Shown in pieces: positions 16,885 through 25,684 of a DNA stretch of 64,000 bases. Made by a program: the position numbers and the translations under genes. The stretch's first letter is position 1. The number at the start of each line of letters is the position of its first letter. Source of the stretch: an uncultured Archangium sp. (GTDB lineage Bacteria; Myxococcota; Myxococcia; Myxococcales; Myxococcaceae). The notes beneath the pieces are model-generated. The model searched no databases and had not been told where the DNA came from. It worked only from the letters and a program-made list of their open reading frames with translations. The DNA is taken from contig CAIVGN010000098.1 of assembly GCA_903905455.1 (NCBI GenBank), positions 1-64,000 on the forward strand, read 5' to 3'.

Positions 16885-17955
16885 ATGGCCCGCCTCGACG
16901 TCCTCTTCAAGCACCTCAAAGAACAAGGGGGCTCCGACCTCCACCTCGCGGCCGGAATGCCGCCGCACCTGCGCCAGCACGGCGTGGTGGCGCCCATCCC
17001 CGACTGGCCGGTCTTCACCGAGGCCAACCTGCGCGACCACCTCAAGGAGCTCGCCAGCGAGAAGCAGTGGTCGCACTACCTGTCGAACCTCGATCTGGAC
17101 TTCGCCTACGCCCTGCCCGGCGTGGCGCGGTTTCGCGCGAACTACTTCAACCAGGAGCGCGGCGCGGGCGCGGTGTTCCGCATCATCCCCGAGCGCATTC
17201 GCACCCTCGAGGAGCTCAAGGCCCCGGCGGCGCTCACCCAGCTGGCGTCGCTCGAACAGGGGCTGGTGCTGGTGACGGGCCCCACGGGCTCGGGCAAGTC
17301 GACCACCCTGGCGGCGATCATCGACCAGGTGAACACCTCCTCGGCGCGGCACATCATCACCATCGAAGACCCGGTGGAGTTCGTGCATCCCAACAAGAAG
17401 TCCACGCTCTCGCAGCGAGAGGTGGGGGTGGACACCAAGAGCTTCGCCAACGCGCTGCGCAGCGCGATCCGCCAGGACCCCGGGGTGATCCTCGTCGGCG
17501 AAATGCGCGACATGGAGACCATCTCGCTGGCGATCACCGCGGCCGAGATGGGGGTGCTGGTGTTCGGCACGCTGCACACCAACAGCGCGCCCAAGACCAT
17601 CGACCGCGTGATCGACGCGTTCCCCACCGATCAGCAGCAGCAGGTGCGCACCATGCTCTCGGAGTCGCTGGCGGCGGTCGTCTCCCAACTGCTGCTCAAG
17701 ACGCCTGACGGGCGCGGCCGGGTCGCGGTGCACGAGATCCTGCTCAAGACGCCGGGCCTGCCCAACGTCATCCGCGAGGGCAACACGCCGATGATCAGCT
17801 CCATCATCCAGTCCGGCAAGGGCCTGGGCATGCAGTCGATGGACGACGTGCTCTTCAAGTTCGCGACCGACAAGAAGATCTCGGTCGAAGACGCCTTCCA
17901 CAAGGCGACGAACAAGGCGCGCTTCGAGCCGATGCTCGAGGGCGGCGGGCACTGA
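16885..17955 (+). CDS. PilT/PilU-like type IV pilus retraction ATPase
   Basis: A 356-residue ATPase of standard PilT length: SDLHLAAG at about residues 17-24, Walker A GPTGSGKST at 132-140, Walker B DPGVILVGEMRD, His box GTLHTNSA, and LPNVIREGNT in the position of the AIRNLIRE motif. It is clearly paralogous to the upstream gene but lacks the N-terminal extension. Tandem PilT/PilU pairs cooperate in pilus retraction; which of the two is the primary retraction motor cannot be settled by sequence alone. No pilB, pilC or pilin gene is adjacent. Confidence 0.9.
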   Translation: MARLDVLFKHLKEQGGSDLHLAAGMPPHLRQHGVVAPIPDWPVFTEANLRDHLKELASEKQWSHYLSNLDLDFAYALPGVARFRANYFNQERGAGAVFRIIPERIRTLEELKAPAALTQLASLEQGLVLVTGPTGSGKSTTLAAIIDQVNTSSARHIITIEDPVEFVHPNKKSTLSQREVGVDTKSFANALRSAIRQDPGVILVGEMRDMETISLAITAAEMGVLVFGTLHTNSAPKTIDRVIDAFPTDQQQQVRTMLSESLAAVVSQLLLKTPDGRGRVAVHEILLKTPGLPNVIREGNTPMISSIIQSGKGLGMQSMDDVLFKFATDKKISVEDAFHKATNKARFEPMLEGGGH

Positions 17956-17995
17956 CGGTGGCGTGAGGGTCGTGGGCTCGTTAGCTGGGAGGCCC

Positions 17996-18523
17996 ATGCT
18001 GACGACGACCCTGCTGGCCCTCACCCTCGCTGGAGCCCCCATGAACGTGTACGACTTTTCGGTAAAGACCATCGACGGCAAGGAGGTCTCGCTCTCGGCG
18101 TACAAGGGCAAGGCGCTCCTGATCGTCAACACCGCCTCGCAGTGCGGCTACACCCCCCAGTACAAGGGCCTCGAGGCGCTCTACGGGCAGTACAAGGACA
18201 AGGGCTTCGAGATCCTCGCGTTCCCCTCGAACGACTTCGGCGGCCAGGAGCCCGGCTCGAACGAGGAGATCAAGAAGTTCTGCGAGCTGAAGTTCAAGAC
18301 CAGCTTCCCGTTGTTCGCCAAGATCGCCGTCAAGGGCGACGCGGCGCACCCGCTCTACAAGTACCTCACCGGCCTGAAGGAGAACGGCGGCGAGGTGGCG
18401 TGGAACTTCAACAAGTTCCTCGTGTCGCCCGAAGGCGTCGTCGTGGCGCACCTCGCCTCGGGGGTCGACCCCACGAGTGACGAGCTCAAGAAGAAGGTCG
18501 AAGCCGTGCTGCCAAAGAAGTGA
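17996..18523 (+). CDS. Glutathione peroxidase-family thiol peroxidase, probably exported
   Basis: A 175-residue peroxidase reducing hydroperoxides through a cysteine. Catalytic residues are visible: Cys50 in NTASQCGYTPQY, Gln84 in FGGQEPGSN, and Trp136-Asn137 in WNFNKFLV. Cys96 in FCELKFKTSFP occupies the resolving-cysteine position of thioredoxin-dependent family members, so thioredoxin rather than glutathione is the likely reductant. The start at 17996 has GGAGG 4-8 bases upstream and gives a short hydrophobic leader (MLTTTLLALTLAGA), so export is possible. Starting at the ATG at 18041 would give a cytoplasmic form. The last 38 bases overlap the end of the convergent gene. Confidence 0.92.
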   Translation: MLTTTLLALTLAGAPMNVYDFSVKTIDGKEVSLSAYKGKALLIVNTASQCGYTPQYKGLEALYGQYKDKGFEILAFPSNDFGGQEPGSNEEIKKFCELKFKTSFPLFAKIAVKGDAAHPLYKYLTGLKENGGEVAWNFNKFLVSPEGVVVAHLASGVDPTSDELKKKVEAVLPKK

Positions 18524-19577
18524 GCCCCGCGCGGAGCCTCGGCTCCACGCGCGCCCACAGCTGCACGCAGGCCCAGGTCGCGGCGATCAACGCGGCGACC
18601 AGCACCCAGAACAGCGGCCAGTCGGCCTTCTCGCGGAACAGCTTCGCGAAGAGGCCGAAGTGCCGGTGGTAGAGCAGCATCTCGTGAAAAAAGTAGGCCG
18701 ACAGGGAGGCGCCGCCGAAGCCGGCCAGCCACCTGGCGAACTTCGACTGCGCGCTCCGGGGCCAGCGGCGCTCGATGAGCCGGAAGAGGGCCACCAGCCC
18801 CAGCACGTACGTCCACCGCTGCGCGGCGTTGGCGGGGTTGGTCACCCAGAACTGGTGCGGCGGGTAGAGCGCCGCCACCTCGCGGTCGTTCCACCACAGC
18901 AGCCCGCCGATGCCGATGAGCAGCCCCAGCCAGGCCCACAGCTCGCGCTCCGACTGCATCGATCCAACGGTCGCCCCGAAGCTCGCCCCGAGGAACACGT
19001 AGCCCGCCCACGGCAAGAGGGGAAACGCGGCGCCGGTGGTGGCGTCGAGCACGCCGGGCTTGTTGTTGAGGAACACCTGCGCGAGGCCCGTGGCCTGTTC
19101 CCCGAAGGGCGCCACCGCGAAGAGCACCAGCGCCCCCCCCAGGGTCACCCAGCGCAGCAACCGCGGCCGCGTCGAGAGCCCCACCAGCAGGGGCATCACC
19201 AGCAGCAGCGAGAGCCCAATGCACTGGAGGATGTCGATGCGAAAGAGCCACTTCGGCTCGCGCCACAGGGGGAACCAGATGAAGTTGACGTAGCTGGCGA
19301 CCAGCAGCACCTCGCCGATGCGCTTGAGGGTCTTGAGCGCCTGTTCGCGGCGACGCCCGGCGAGGCCCGCCCGCACCTGCACCAGCGCCAGGGCGAAGCC
19401 CGCCGAGAAGATGAACGAGGGCGCCACCAGCCCATCGACGGCCACGATGCGGGTGAAGAGCGCCTGGGCGTGGATCTCCGGCAGCAGCAGCACCAGGGCG
19501 TGGGTCTGGATCATCACCAGCACCGCCACCCCGCGGAGCCAGTCGAAGGCGTAAATCCTCGCGCCGGTGGGAGCCAT
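18486..19577 (-). CDS. DUF1624 / heparan-alpha-glucosaminide N-acetyltransferase-like membrane protein
   Basis: A 363-residue polytopic membrane protein with about ten hydrophobic segments. The N-terminus YAFDWLRGVAVLVMIQTHAL, followed by VAPSFIFSAGFALALV and then FRIDILQCIGLSLLL, matches the DUF1624 acyltransferase family, related to lysosomal HGSNAT. These enzymes are thought to move acetyl groups across the membrane onto sugars; the bacterial substrate is unknown. The start follows from the hydrophobic profile. The C-terminus is basic and overlaps the peroxidase gene end by 38 bases. Confidence 0.85.
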   Translation of the reverse strand: MAPTGARIYAFDWLRGVAVLVMIQTHALVLLLPEIHAQALFTRIVAVDGLVAPSFIFSAGFALALVQVRAGLAGRRREQALKTLKRIGEVLLVASYVNFIWFPLWREPKWLFRIDILQCIGLSLLLVMPLLVGLSTRPRLLRWVTLGGALVLFAVAPFGEQATGLAQVFLNNKPGVLDATTGAAFPLLPWAGYVFLGASFGATVGSMQSERELWAWLGLLIGIGGLLWWNDREVAALYPPHQFWVTNPANAAQRWTYVLGLVALFRLIERRWPRSAQSKFARWLAGFGGASLSAYFFHEMLLYHRHFGLFAKLFREKADWPLFWVLVAALIAATWACVQLWARVEPRLRAGLTSLAARLRPSS

Positions 19578-19626
19578 GGTCGGTCAATGCTGCCGAAAAC
19601 TGCGTGATGCGCTAGTCAATTGGCCC

Positions 19627-19839
19627 ATGAGCGCCTCGAGCCACGACTCCCACCCGCAGCAGCTCCCGGTTCCCTACAAGCCCCGTCCGGAAGCGGACCT
19701 GGTGCACCACCAGAAGGAGTGGTCGAGCGGAACGCGCGGCGGCGGCTCCGTGCCCAGGGACTTCGGCTGGCGCACCAACCCCAAGCAGGCCCAGGAAGAG
19801 TACGGCTCGGGCACCGCGGTTCGCCCGGCGACCAAGTAA
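19627..19839 (+). CDS. Small unknown protein
   Basis: A 70-residue, hydrophilic, Pro/Gly-rich sequence starting MSASSHDSHPQQ, with no membrane segment, signal or recognised family. It sits between divergent DUF1624 and a convergent lipoprotein gene, ending one base before the latter's stop. An in-frame ATG at 19567 would lengthen it by 20 residues but would overlap the divergent gene's start. Coding is supported mainly by position and codon pattern, so it is less certain than its neighbours. Confidence 0.5.
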   Translation: MSASSHDSHPQQLPVPYKPRPEADLVHHQKEWSSGTRGGGSVPRDFGWRTNPKQAQEEYGSGTAVRPATK

Positions 19840-19840
19840 G

Positions 19841-20842
19841 TCACTCGACCTGGGTGAGCCACGGGCCGTCGGCGGTGTCGACGAGCGCGTAGCTCCCGGC
19901 GAAGAACAGGGCGCGCACCGCCGTGCCCGAAGGCAGGCCCCCGGCGTTGGCGGTGAACGTCGCGCCGTCGTCGTCGCTGCTGTGCAGGCCCCCGTTGCCC
20001 CCGGCCCACAGGCGCGTGCCCTGCGCGACGTAGGTGAGCACGCCCGAGGTGATGGGCGCGGTCCCGGGGCGGAAGGTGTTGCCGTAGTTGTCGCTGCGCT
20101 GCTGCCCGTCCGTCGCGGTCGACACCAGCACGATGGCCCCGTTGGCCGTGAGCGCGTCCACCTGGCCGCGCGGCGTGCTGGCGACCCAGGTGATGCCGAG
20201 GTCCGCTGACTCGAAGAGCCCGTTGAGCGCCGCCGTGGTGCCCGTGGCGAAGAGTTTCTGCTGCGCCGGGGCTGCGACGAGCCGCGTGGTGGGCTGGGTG
20301 AAGAGCGTCGTGCCCACGGCGCTGCGCCGCGTCCACGGGCCCTGGAGATCGGCCGCTGCGTAGAGCCCTCCGGTGGTGGCCAACAGCCAGGTGGCCGACT
20401 TCTTCACCAACTGCCACGCCGGCTTGGCAGGCGCCGCGGCCACGGCCGCCCAGGCACCGTCGAAGGCCTTCACGTACAGCCCGCCCGTCGTCGCGCCGGC
20501 CGCGGTCATCACCAGCGACTGGTCGACGCGCTGGAGCGAGGTCGGCTTGAGGTCGCCCGTCAGCGGGGTGGTCACCTCCACCCAGCGCGTCTCGGTCGCG
20601 GCGAGCGAGAGCACCCCCTGGTCGCTGGCCACGAAGAGCACGTTGTCGAGCACCGCGGCGCCCAGCACGTGTGCGCCCGCCGGCCAGCCATCGGCGCGCC
20701 GGGTGTACTGGGTGTACTTGAGGGGCTGGGGCCCGGCGTCGAACGGCCCCGCGTCGGGGAAGGGCGCGCCGGCGTCGACCTCGCCGGCCGTGCCTGAACA
20801 ACCAGAGACCGCGAGCACCAGCAGCAGCAGCGAACGATTCAT
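19841..20842 (-). CDS. Lipoprotein with beta-propeller-like repeats
   Basis: A 333-residue protein with a lipoprotein leader: MNRSLLLLVLAVSGCSG, lipobox VSGC and lipidated Cys15. An acidic Asp/Ala/Pro linker follows (about 20-38), then recurring motifs such as DNVLFVASDQGVLSL, GLYVKAFDGAW, GLFESADLGITW and GLHSSDDDGATF. These resemble sialidase/YCF48-type beta-propeller blades. The function is unknown. Its ATG overlaps the stop of the upstream esterase gene by four bases, so the two are co-translated. Confidence 0.8.
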   Translation of the reverse strand: MNRSLLLLVLAVSGCSGTAGEVDAGAPFPDAGPFDAGPQPLKYTQYTRRADGWPAGAHVLGAAVLDNVLFVASDQGVLSLAATETRWVEVTTPLTGDLKPTSLQRVDQSLVMTAAGATTGGLYVKAFDGAWAAVAAAPAKPAWQLVKKSATWLLATTGGLYAAADLQGPWTRRSAVGTTLFTQPTTRLVAAPAQQKLFATGTTAALNGLFESADLGITWVASTPRGQVDALTANGAIVLVSTATDGQQRSDNYGNTFRPGTAPITSGVLTYVAQGTRLWAGGNGGLHSSDDDGATFTANAGGLPSGTAVRALFFAGSYALVDTADGPWLTQVE

Positions 20843-21564
20843 CGGGTGACCTGCCTCGAGAGAAAGTCTCCCAGCTTCAGGAGAACGTCGGGCCCGATGG
20901 TATGCCCTCCGGTGAACGGAACGAACTCGTTGAGCAGGCCGGCCTCGACGAAGAGGTCGCGCAGCCACTCGGCCCCCGCAAAGGGGAGCACGGGGTCCTG
21001 CCGGCCGTGGGACTGGAAGACCGGCAGCCCGGCCCGCGCCTTGGCCTTGGCCCGCCACACGTCTTCGAGGAGCAGGGTGCCGGAGAGCACGCACAGCGCG
21101 CCCGGGGCTTCTTCGAGGCGCAGCGCCACGTCGGTGGTCAGCATCGCCCCTTGCGAGAACCCGCCGAGCACGATGCGCTGGAGGGGCAGGGTGGTGTGGG
21201 TGGCCACCTCCTGGACCAGCGCGAGCATCGCCTTGCGCGCCCCGGCCATGCCCTCGGGTTCGACCTTGCGGAAGTCGCGCAGGGCCTGCTCGTCACCGTG
21301 CTGGAGCCGCTGGATGGCCGCCATGTCCAGGAGCCACCAGGCGCGCGAATCGCCCCAGCCTCCGTTGCCCAGGCTCAGGGGGGCCGCGGGGAAGTAGAAA
21401 CGGACGTCAGCGAGGGCTGGGTTCCGTTTGACCAGCTCGGGCGCGAGGCCCACCAGGTCGTCCCCGGGGGCGCCGAAGCCGTGGCAGAGGATGACGGCGG
21501 CCTTCGGCGGCTGCTGGCTGGCCTGGAAGATGTCCACGTCGAGGCCGGCGATGACGGTGTGCAT
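20839..21564 (-). CDS. Alpha/beta-hydrolase, phospholipase/carboxylesterase family
   Basis: A 241-residue esterase with the full catalytic triad visible: Ser137 in GFSQGA, Asp190 in HGRQDPVLP, and His221 in GGHTIG. The oxyanion region is LCHGFGAPGDD (residues 26-36). The family (carboxylesterase/lysophospholipase, YpfH-like) hydrolyses short acyl esters. There is no signal peptide, so it is cytoplasmic. I prefer the start MHTVIAGLD at 21564; an in-frame methionine 15 bases earlier is possible. It is coupled to the downstream lipoprotein gene and divergent from the FHA gene. Confidence 0.9.
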   Translation of the reverse strand: MHTVIAGLDVDIFQASQQPPKAAVILCHGFGAPGDDLVGLAPELVKRNPALADVRFYFPAAPLSLGNGGWGDSRAWWLLDMAAIQRLQHGDEQALRDFRKVEPEGMAGARKAMLALVQEVATHTTLPLQRIVLGGFSQGAMLTTDVALRLEEAPGALCVLSGTLLLEDVWRAKAKARAGLPVFQSHGRQDPVLPFAGAEWLRDLFVEAGLLNEFVPFTGGHTIGPDVLLKLGDFLSRQVTR

Positions 21565-21638
21565 GCCGGACCCGTACACAGCGACCGTGCCTGCGACAAG
21601 GGCTTGACCCGAGGCCCCCTCTGTATTGCCCTTCGCCC

Positions 21639-23216
21639 GTGCCTTTTACGCTGAGTGTTTCCCAGGCCGGTGGCGAGTCGGAGGAGTTCTCCTTCGAGGG
21701 TGGCGAAGCCCGTCTCGGCCGAACCGCCGACAACGACGTCGTCATCAAGGACCCTTCCTCTTCGCGCAGCCACGCGCGCGTCTGGGAGGAGGACGGTCGC
21801 TACTTCGTCGAAGATCTGAAGAGCGCCAACGGCACCAAGCTCAACGCCAAGGTGGTCAAGGGGCCGCTCCAGCTCGAGGCAGGCGATCGCATCATGATCG
21901 GCGACGTGACGTTGCTCTTCTCGTCTCCGGAGGCCAACGCGACGATGATGGTGGCGCCCGGCTCGACCGTCGACGAGGCGGGCGAGGAGGACGAGGCCAA
22001 CGCCACGATCCTCAAGCCGCCGACGAGCAAGCCCAACGCCGCCGCGATCTCCCGCCGGCCGCCGCCGCGTCGGCCCACGCCGCCGCCCGCCGAAGAACCG
22101 GAGGCCGACGACCCGCCGCCCGACGAGGACGACGGCGCCGACTCCACCCGGGACTTCAAGGTGCCCCCGCCCAAGTCGCTCCAGCGCCGCCCCACGGGGG
22201 CCGTCGCACGTGCGTCCCGGGCGCAGCCCTCGGCCGATGAGCCGGCGGCGTTGTCGGCCTCGGACCGGGCCCGGCAGCGCCGCGAGCTGCAGCGCTCGTC
22301 GGTCGGCCGCGCGCAGTTGTTGTGGAGCGACCTCTCGAAGCCCGCGCGCATCGTGGTGGGCCTCATCGGGTCGATCGCCACCATCGCCGGCCTGGGGCTG
22401 GTGGTGATGGCGGTGATGCCCAAGAAGGTGGCCAAGCGCGCCGAGCCGGTGGCCCTGGTGGCCAACGGCGATCCCATTCCCGAGTCGTTCGGAGAAGGCG
22501 AAGACGTCGACTTCTCGCGGCCGGACATGAAGACCTTCACGGTGAGCTACGCCTCGCCGACCGCGATCGTCGGGGTGCTCCACTACCAGGCCCGCGACTG
22601 CGCGAAGGACGAGGTCACCATCGAGCTCAACGGCGGCCCCGTGGGCAGCGTGCCCCCGGACACCGTCGAGGTCGCCACCCGCCAACTGGAGGTCATCCTC
22701 CCCTCGTCGCAGCTGAAGATCGGCGACCCCAACGAGATCGTCTTCGACAACGTCAACAACCCGCCGGCCGAAGACCCGTGGCGCATCTGGAACGTGTGGG
22801 TCGAGGTGATCCCCATCCCCGTGATGAGCGCGGAAGACGCCAGCCGCCGGGCGAAGGAAGACATCGAGCGAGGCTCGCGGCTCTACGAGATGCGCGACGT
22901 CGGGGCGATGAACCTCTTCCGCGCGTGGAAGCAGTACCGCGACGCCTGGCTGCTGCTCGAGGCGACGCCCGACCGGCCCACCGACCTGCTGCAGATCTCC
23001 CGCACCCGCATGCGGGAGATCCGCCCCGAGCTCGATCGCAAGTGCTCGGCGATGCTCGTCGACTACCAGAAGGAAATGACCCAGAAATACCCGAACGTCG
23101 CCGCCGCCCGGAAGGTGCTCCAGAACATCCCTTCCCACTTCGAGAAGGAGCACCCGTGCTTCGGCATGAGCCGGTTCCTGCTCCGGGGCCTCGACGATTT
23201 CGGCGAAACCGAGTGA
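21639..23216 (+). CDS. FHA-domain single-pass membrane protein
   Basis: A 525-residue protein. Residues 5-95 form an FHA phosphothreonine-binding domain (ARLGRTADNDVVI, SSRSHARV, SANGTKLN). A disordered region rich in Pro, Asp and Glu spans about 95-225 and holds two EANAT repeats followed by hydrophobics (around 98 and 118), possible phosphothreonine ligands. One membrane segment lies at about 237-260. The C-terminal 265 residues are a beta-rich plus helical domain, predicted periplasmic. It would link Ser/Thr-kinase signalling to the envelope. It lies 85 bases upstream of the Tad-like module on the same strand and may work with it. Confidence 0.85.
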   Translation: MPFTLSVSQAGGESEEFSFEGGEARLGRTADNDVVIKDPSSSRSHARVWEEDGRYFVEDLKSANGTKLNAKVVKGPLQLEAGDRIMIGDVTLLFSSPEANATMMVAPGSTVDEAGEEDEANATILKPPTSKPNAAAISRRPPPRRPTPPPAEEPEADDPPPDEDDGADSTRDFKVPPPKSLQRRPTGAVARASRAQPSADEPAALSASDRARQRRELQRSSVGRAQLLWSDLSKPARIVVGLIGSIATIAGLGLVVMAVMPKKVAKRAEPVALVANGDPIPESFGEGEDVDFSRPDMKTFTVSYASPTAIVGVLHYQARDCAKDEVTIELNGGPVGSVPPDTVEVATRQLEVILPSSQLKIGDPNEIVFDNVNNPPAEDPWRIWNVWVEVIPIPVMSAEDASRRAKEDIERGSRLYEMRDVGAMNLFRAWKQYRDAWLLLEATPDRPTDLLQISRTRMREIRPELDRKCSAMLVDYQKEMTQKYPNVAAARKVLQNIPSHFEKEHPCFGMSRFLLRGLDDFGETE

Positions 23217-23262
23217 TTTCAGCCACTTGAATGTTTCTGCGGCGCGCGTCCACCTGACGGAT

Positions 23263-23279
23263 GGAGGGGTTGCCCCTCC
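23263..23279 (+). other. G-rich hairpin between the FHA gene and Tad-like module 1
   Basis: GGAGGGG and CCCCTCC form a 7-base-pair stem around TTG. It lies 47 bases after the FHA gene stop and 22 bases before the TadE-like ATG. No U-run follows. It may be a weak terminator, a processing site or a leader hairpin. It resembles the palindrome at 10320-10336. Confidence 0.4.
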
Positions 23280-23301
23280 CCGCCGACAATTCGAACATCC
23301 C

Positions 23302-24129
23302 ATGCGCACCTCTTCCCGACGAGAGTCCGGTCAAGCCGCGGTCGAGACGGCCATCGTCATGCCGCTCTTCGTGTTCATCGTGCTCGGCGTGGTGCAGCTG
23401 AGCCTGATGCACCAGGCCCGGTTGCTGACGAAGTACGCGGCGTACAAGGCCGTGCGCTCGGGTTCGCTCAACCGCGCGATTCCCGAGGTGATGAGCAACT
23501 CGGCCATCGCGGTGATGCTGCCGATGCTCACGCGCGAGAACCCGATCTCGGCGGGCAACGGCCGCATCCAGCCGCAGTACGGGCTGTACCGGGTCAATAC
23601 CCCCAGCCAGTACGCCAACTCGTTCCGCGAGGTCGCGCAGTCGCGCAACAACACCGACAACAGTCACCCCATCGTCGAGGTGACGGTGTGCCACCCGCTC
23701 TCGAGCGACGTGACCGCGCAGAAAGACTTCGACGACCCGAAGGTCAACCCGCTGGGCGGCAACAACGACTGGCGCCCCTTCCAGGCGACCAAGCTCTCGG
23801 TGCAGGTGACCACCTACTTCAAGCTGATCATCCCCTTCGCCAACGCGTTCCTGTGGTGGTCGTCGTACGGCAAGCTCACCGACGATCGCATCGCCACGAT
23901 GAAGACCCTGCGCATGAAGCACGACGGGCCGAAGTCGCCGAACACCACGCGCGCTACCTTCTCGTCGAACCCGCCGTACACCCTGGACCAGTTGCAGGAC
24001 GAGGCGATCGCCGGCAACTACATCATGCCGATCCGCGCCTCGTACTCGATGCGCATGAACTCCAACTTCGACGACAAGTCGAAGCTGCCTTCCAAGAACC
24101 TGTGCCACATCCCCTTCGAGAGGAAATGA
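23302..24129 (+). CDS. TadE-like pseudopilin (Tad-like module 1, first gene)
   Basis: A 275-residue protein with the TadE signature: a short basic head (MRTSSRRESGQAAVETA) then a hydrophobic helix (residues about 17-38, VMPLFVFIVLGVVQL), as in prepilin-like Tad minor pilins. The remaining 235 residues are periplasmic. Paralogous to the gene at 42526 (shared RRESGQAAVETA, shared FDDP and IPFAN segments). The ATG at 23302 begins the basic head; a longer in-frame start at 23227 reads through the hairpin and is less likely. The next gene follows after one base. Confidence 0.85.
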   Translation: MRTSSRRESGQAAVETAIVMPLFVFIVLGVVQLSLMHQARLLTKYAAYKAVRSGSLNRAIPEVMSNSAIAVMLPMLTRENPISAGNGRIQPQYGLYRVNTPSQYANSFREVAQSRNNTDNSHPIVEVTVCHPLSSDVTAQKDFDDPKVNPLGGNNDWRPFQATKLSVQVTTYFKLIIPFANAFLWWSSYGKLTDDRIATMKTLRMKHDGPKSPNTTRATFSSNPPYTLDQLQDEAIAGNYIMPIRASYSMRMNSNFDDKSKLPSKNLCHIPFERK

Positions 24130-24130
24130 C

Positions 24131-25684
24131 ATGACCACCTCCGCCCGTCGCCGTGCTCGTGGCCAGGTCCTCGTGATGGCCTGCCTGACCTTCCTCCTCC
24201 TCGCGCTGACGCTGATGGCGAGCTTCTCGGTGTCTCACGCGGTGCATGAGCGCATCCGCATCCAGGCGGCGTCCGACGCGCAGGCGTTCTCCATCGCCAC
24301 GCTCGAGGCCCGCGGGTTCAACACCATCGCGTACATGAACCGGGCGATCGCCGGGGGCATCGTGGCCGAGCTGGGGCTGCACGCGTGGCGCGCCATCGCC
24401 TCGCGCGACGTGGCCATGTACCAGGCCGGGTTCTTCTCGTTCCTGATGGTCGCGGCCTCGGAGTTCGCCCAGTGCCCGAAGTTCAAGATCCAGCACTGCA
24501 TTCACGGCATTCAGGCCCTGCGCATCGCCTTCAAATACAACCAGAAGCACCGGCAGGCGAAGAACGACCTCGAGAGCAAGGACCAGAAGTGGCACGACGC
24601 GGTGAAGGGCTTCAGCGACATGATCAAGAAGATCTATGACGACGAGAAGTCGATCCTCGACAAGGTCAAGGGCGAGATCAACGGCGGCGTCCTCCTGCAG
24701 CGCATCAAGTTCACCAGCGCCCCCAACGCCTCGATGAAGAACTTCCAGAAGTACAACCTCATCGGCCTGGCCTGCGCGGTCGAGGGCTCGAGCTTCGACG
24801 ACAAGTGCGAGGCCCTGGGCTGGAAGCGCACCGTGCCCGTGGCCTCGGCCAGCGATCGCACCCACATCATGGAATCGGCGGCGAAGGCCGCCCGCAACCC
24901 GATGGAGATCGGCCGCCGGGGTTCGCGCTCGCTTTCAGCCAGCGGCTACCGCTCCTCCGCCGCCAGTGACGACTCGGTGCTCGCAGCCATCCTGGGCATT
25001 CCTCCTTCGCTCATTGCGGCACCGATCGACGGCGACATCTCGTCGAACCCCCAGAACATGATGGATGTGCAGAGCGAGGGCAGCTTCAAGGAGATCTCGA
25101 TCCTGAATGAGAAGCTCGACGTCAGCGACAACAAGATCTCGGGCAGTGAGCCCATCGCCATCGTGGTCGTCACCTGGAAGGACGGCTACGGCGGCTGGAT
25201 CACCTCGGGCAGCGTCCCCAGTTCGGCCAACGACTACAAGGGCGTGCCCTGCGACGGCAGCGGTGGGTGCTTCATCAACTTCCGCATGGGCAAGGCCAGC
25301 AGTGGCGCCGACGACGACACTGACTACGGCCAGCCGTCGACGTACGGCGGCATGTCCCAGGACCTCCGCTTGATCAAGGGCGGGGGCAAGGGCGCCTGGG
25401 AGATCGAGGGCAAGGGGGAGGTGCAGATGGTCGGCACCACGAGCAAGTTCAAATTCGTTCCCGGCGCGTCGGCTTACGCGGTGTCGAAGGGCAAGACCTA
25501 CTTCCACCAGCTGGGGAACAACGGCTGGCAAGTGGCCCCCAACATGTTCGACCCCTTCTGGCGCGCGAAGCTGCAGCCGTTCCTCCGCAAGGAGTTGTCG
25601 GCTGCACTCGGTCAAGCCGGCGACGGGCCCGGCCAGCAGGTCATTGATGCGTCGAGCACGTCGGTGGAAGGGGTGACCAAGTGA
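24131..25684 (+). CDS. TadG-like long pseudopilin (Tad-like module 1, second gene)
   Basis: A 517-residue protein with a basic head, an N-terminal membrane helix (about residues 13-35, VLVMACLTFLLLALTLMASF), then SDAQAFSIATLEARGFNTIAYMNRAI. That arrangement matches the putative Flp-assembly Tad domain, in which a helix after the membrane segment carries conserved Ala and Asn residues. The remaining roughly 400 residues are polar, Gly/Ser-rich and probably periplasmic. Paralogous to the gene at 43275. It overlaps the next gene by four bases (GTGA type, ending TGA at 25684). Confidence 0.82.
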   Translation: MTTSARRRARGQVLVMACLTFLLLALTLMASFSVSHAVHERIRIQAASDAQAFSIATLEARGFNTIAYMNRAIAGGIVAELGLHAWRAIASRDVAMYQAGFFSFLMVAASEFAQCPKFKIQHCIHGIQALRIAFKYNQKHRQAKNDLESKDQKWHDAVKGFSDMIKKIYDDEKSILDKVKGEINGGVLLQRIKFTSAPNASMKNFQKYNLIGLACAVEGSSFDDKCEALGWKRTVPVASASDRTHIMESAAKAARNPMEIGRRGSRSLSASGYRSSAASDDSVLAAILGIPPSLIAAPIDGDISSNPQNMMDVQSEGSFKEISILNEKLDVSDNKISGSEPIAIVVVTWKDGYGGWITSGSVPSSANDYKGVPCDGSGGCFINFRMGKASSGADDDTDYGQPSTYGGMSQDLRLIKGGGKGAWEIEGKGEVQMVGTTSKFKFVPGASAYAVSKGKTYFHQLGNNGWQVAPNMFDPFWRAKLQPFLRKELSAALGQAGDGPGQQVIDASSTSVEGVTK

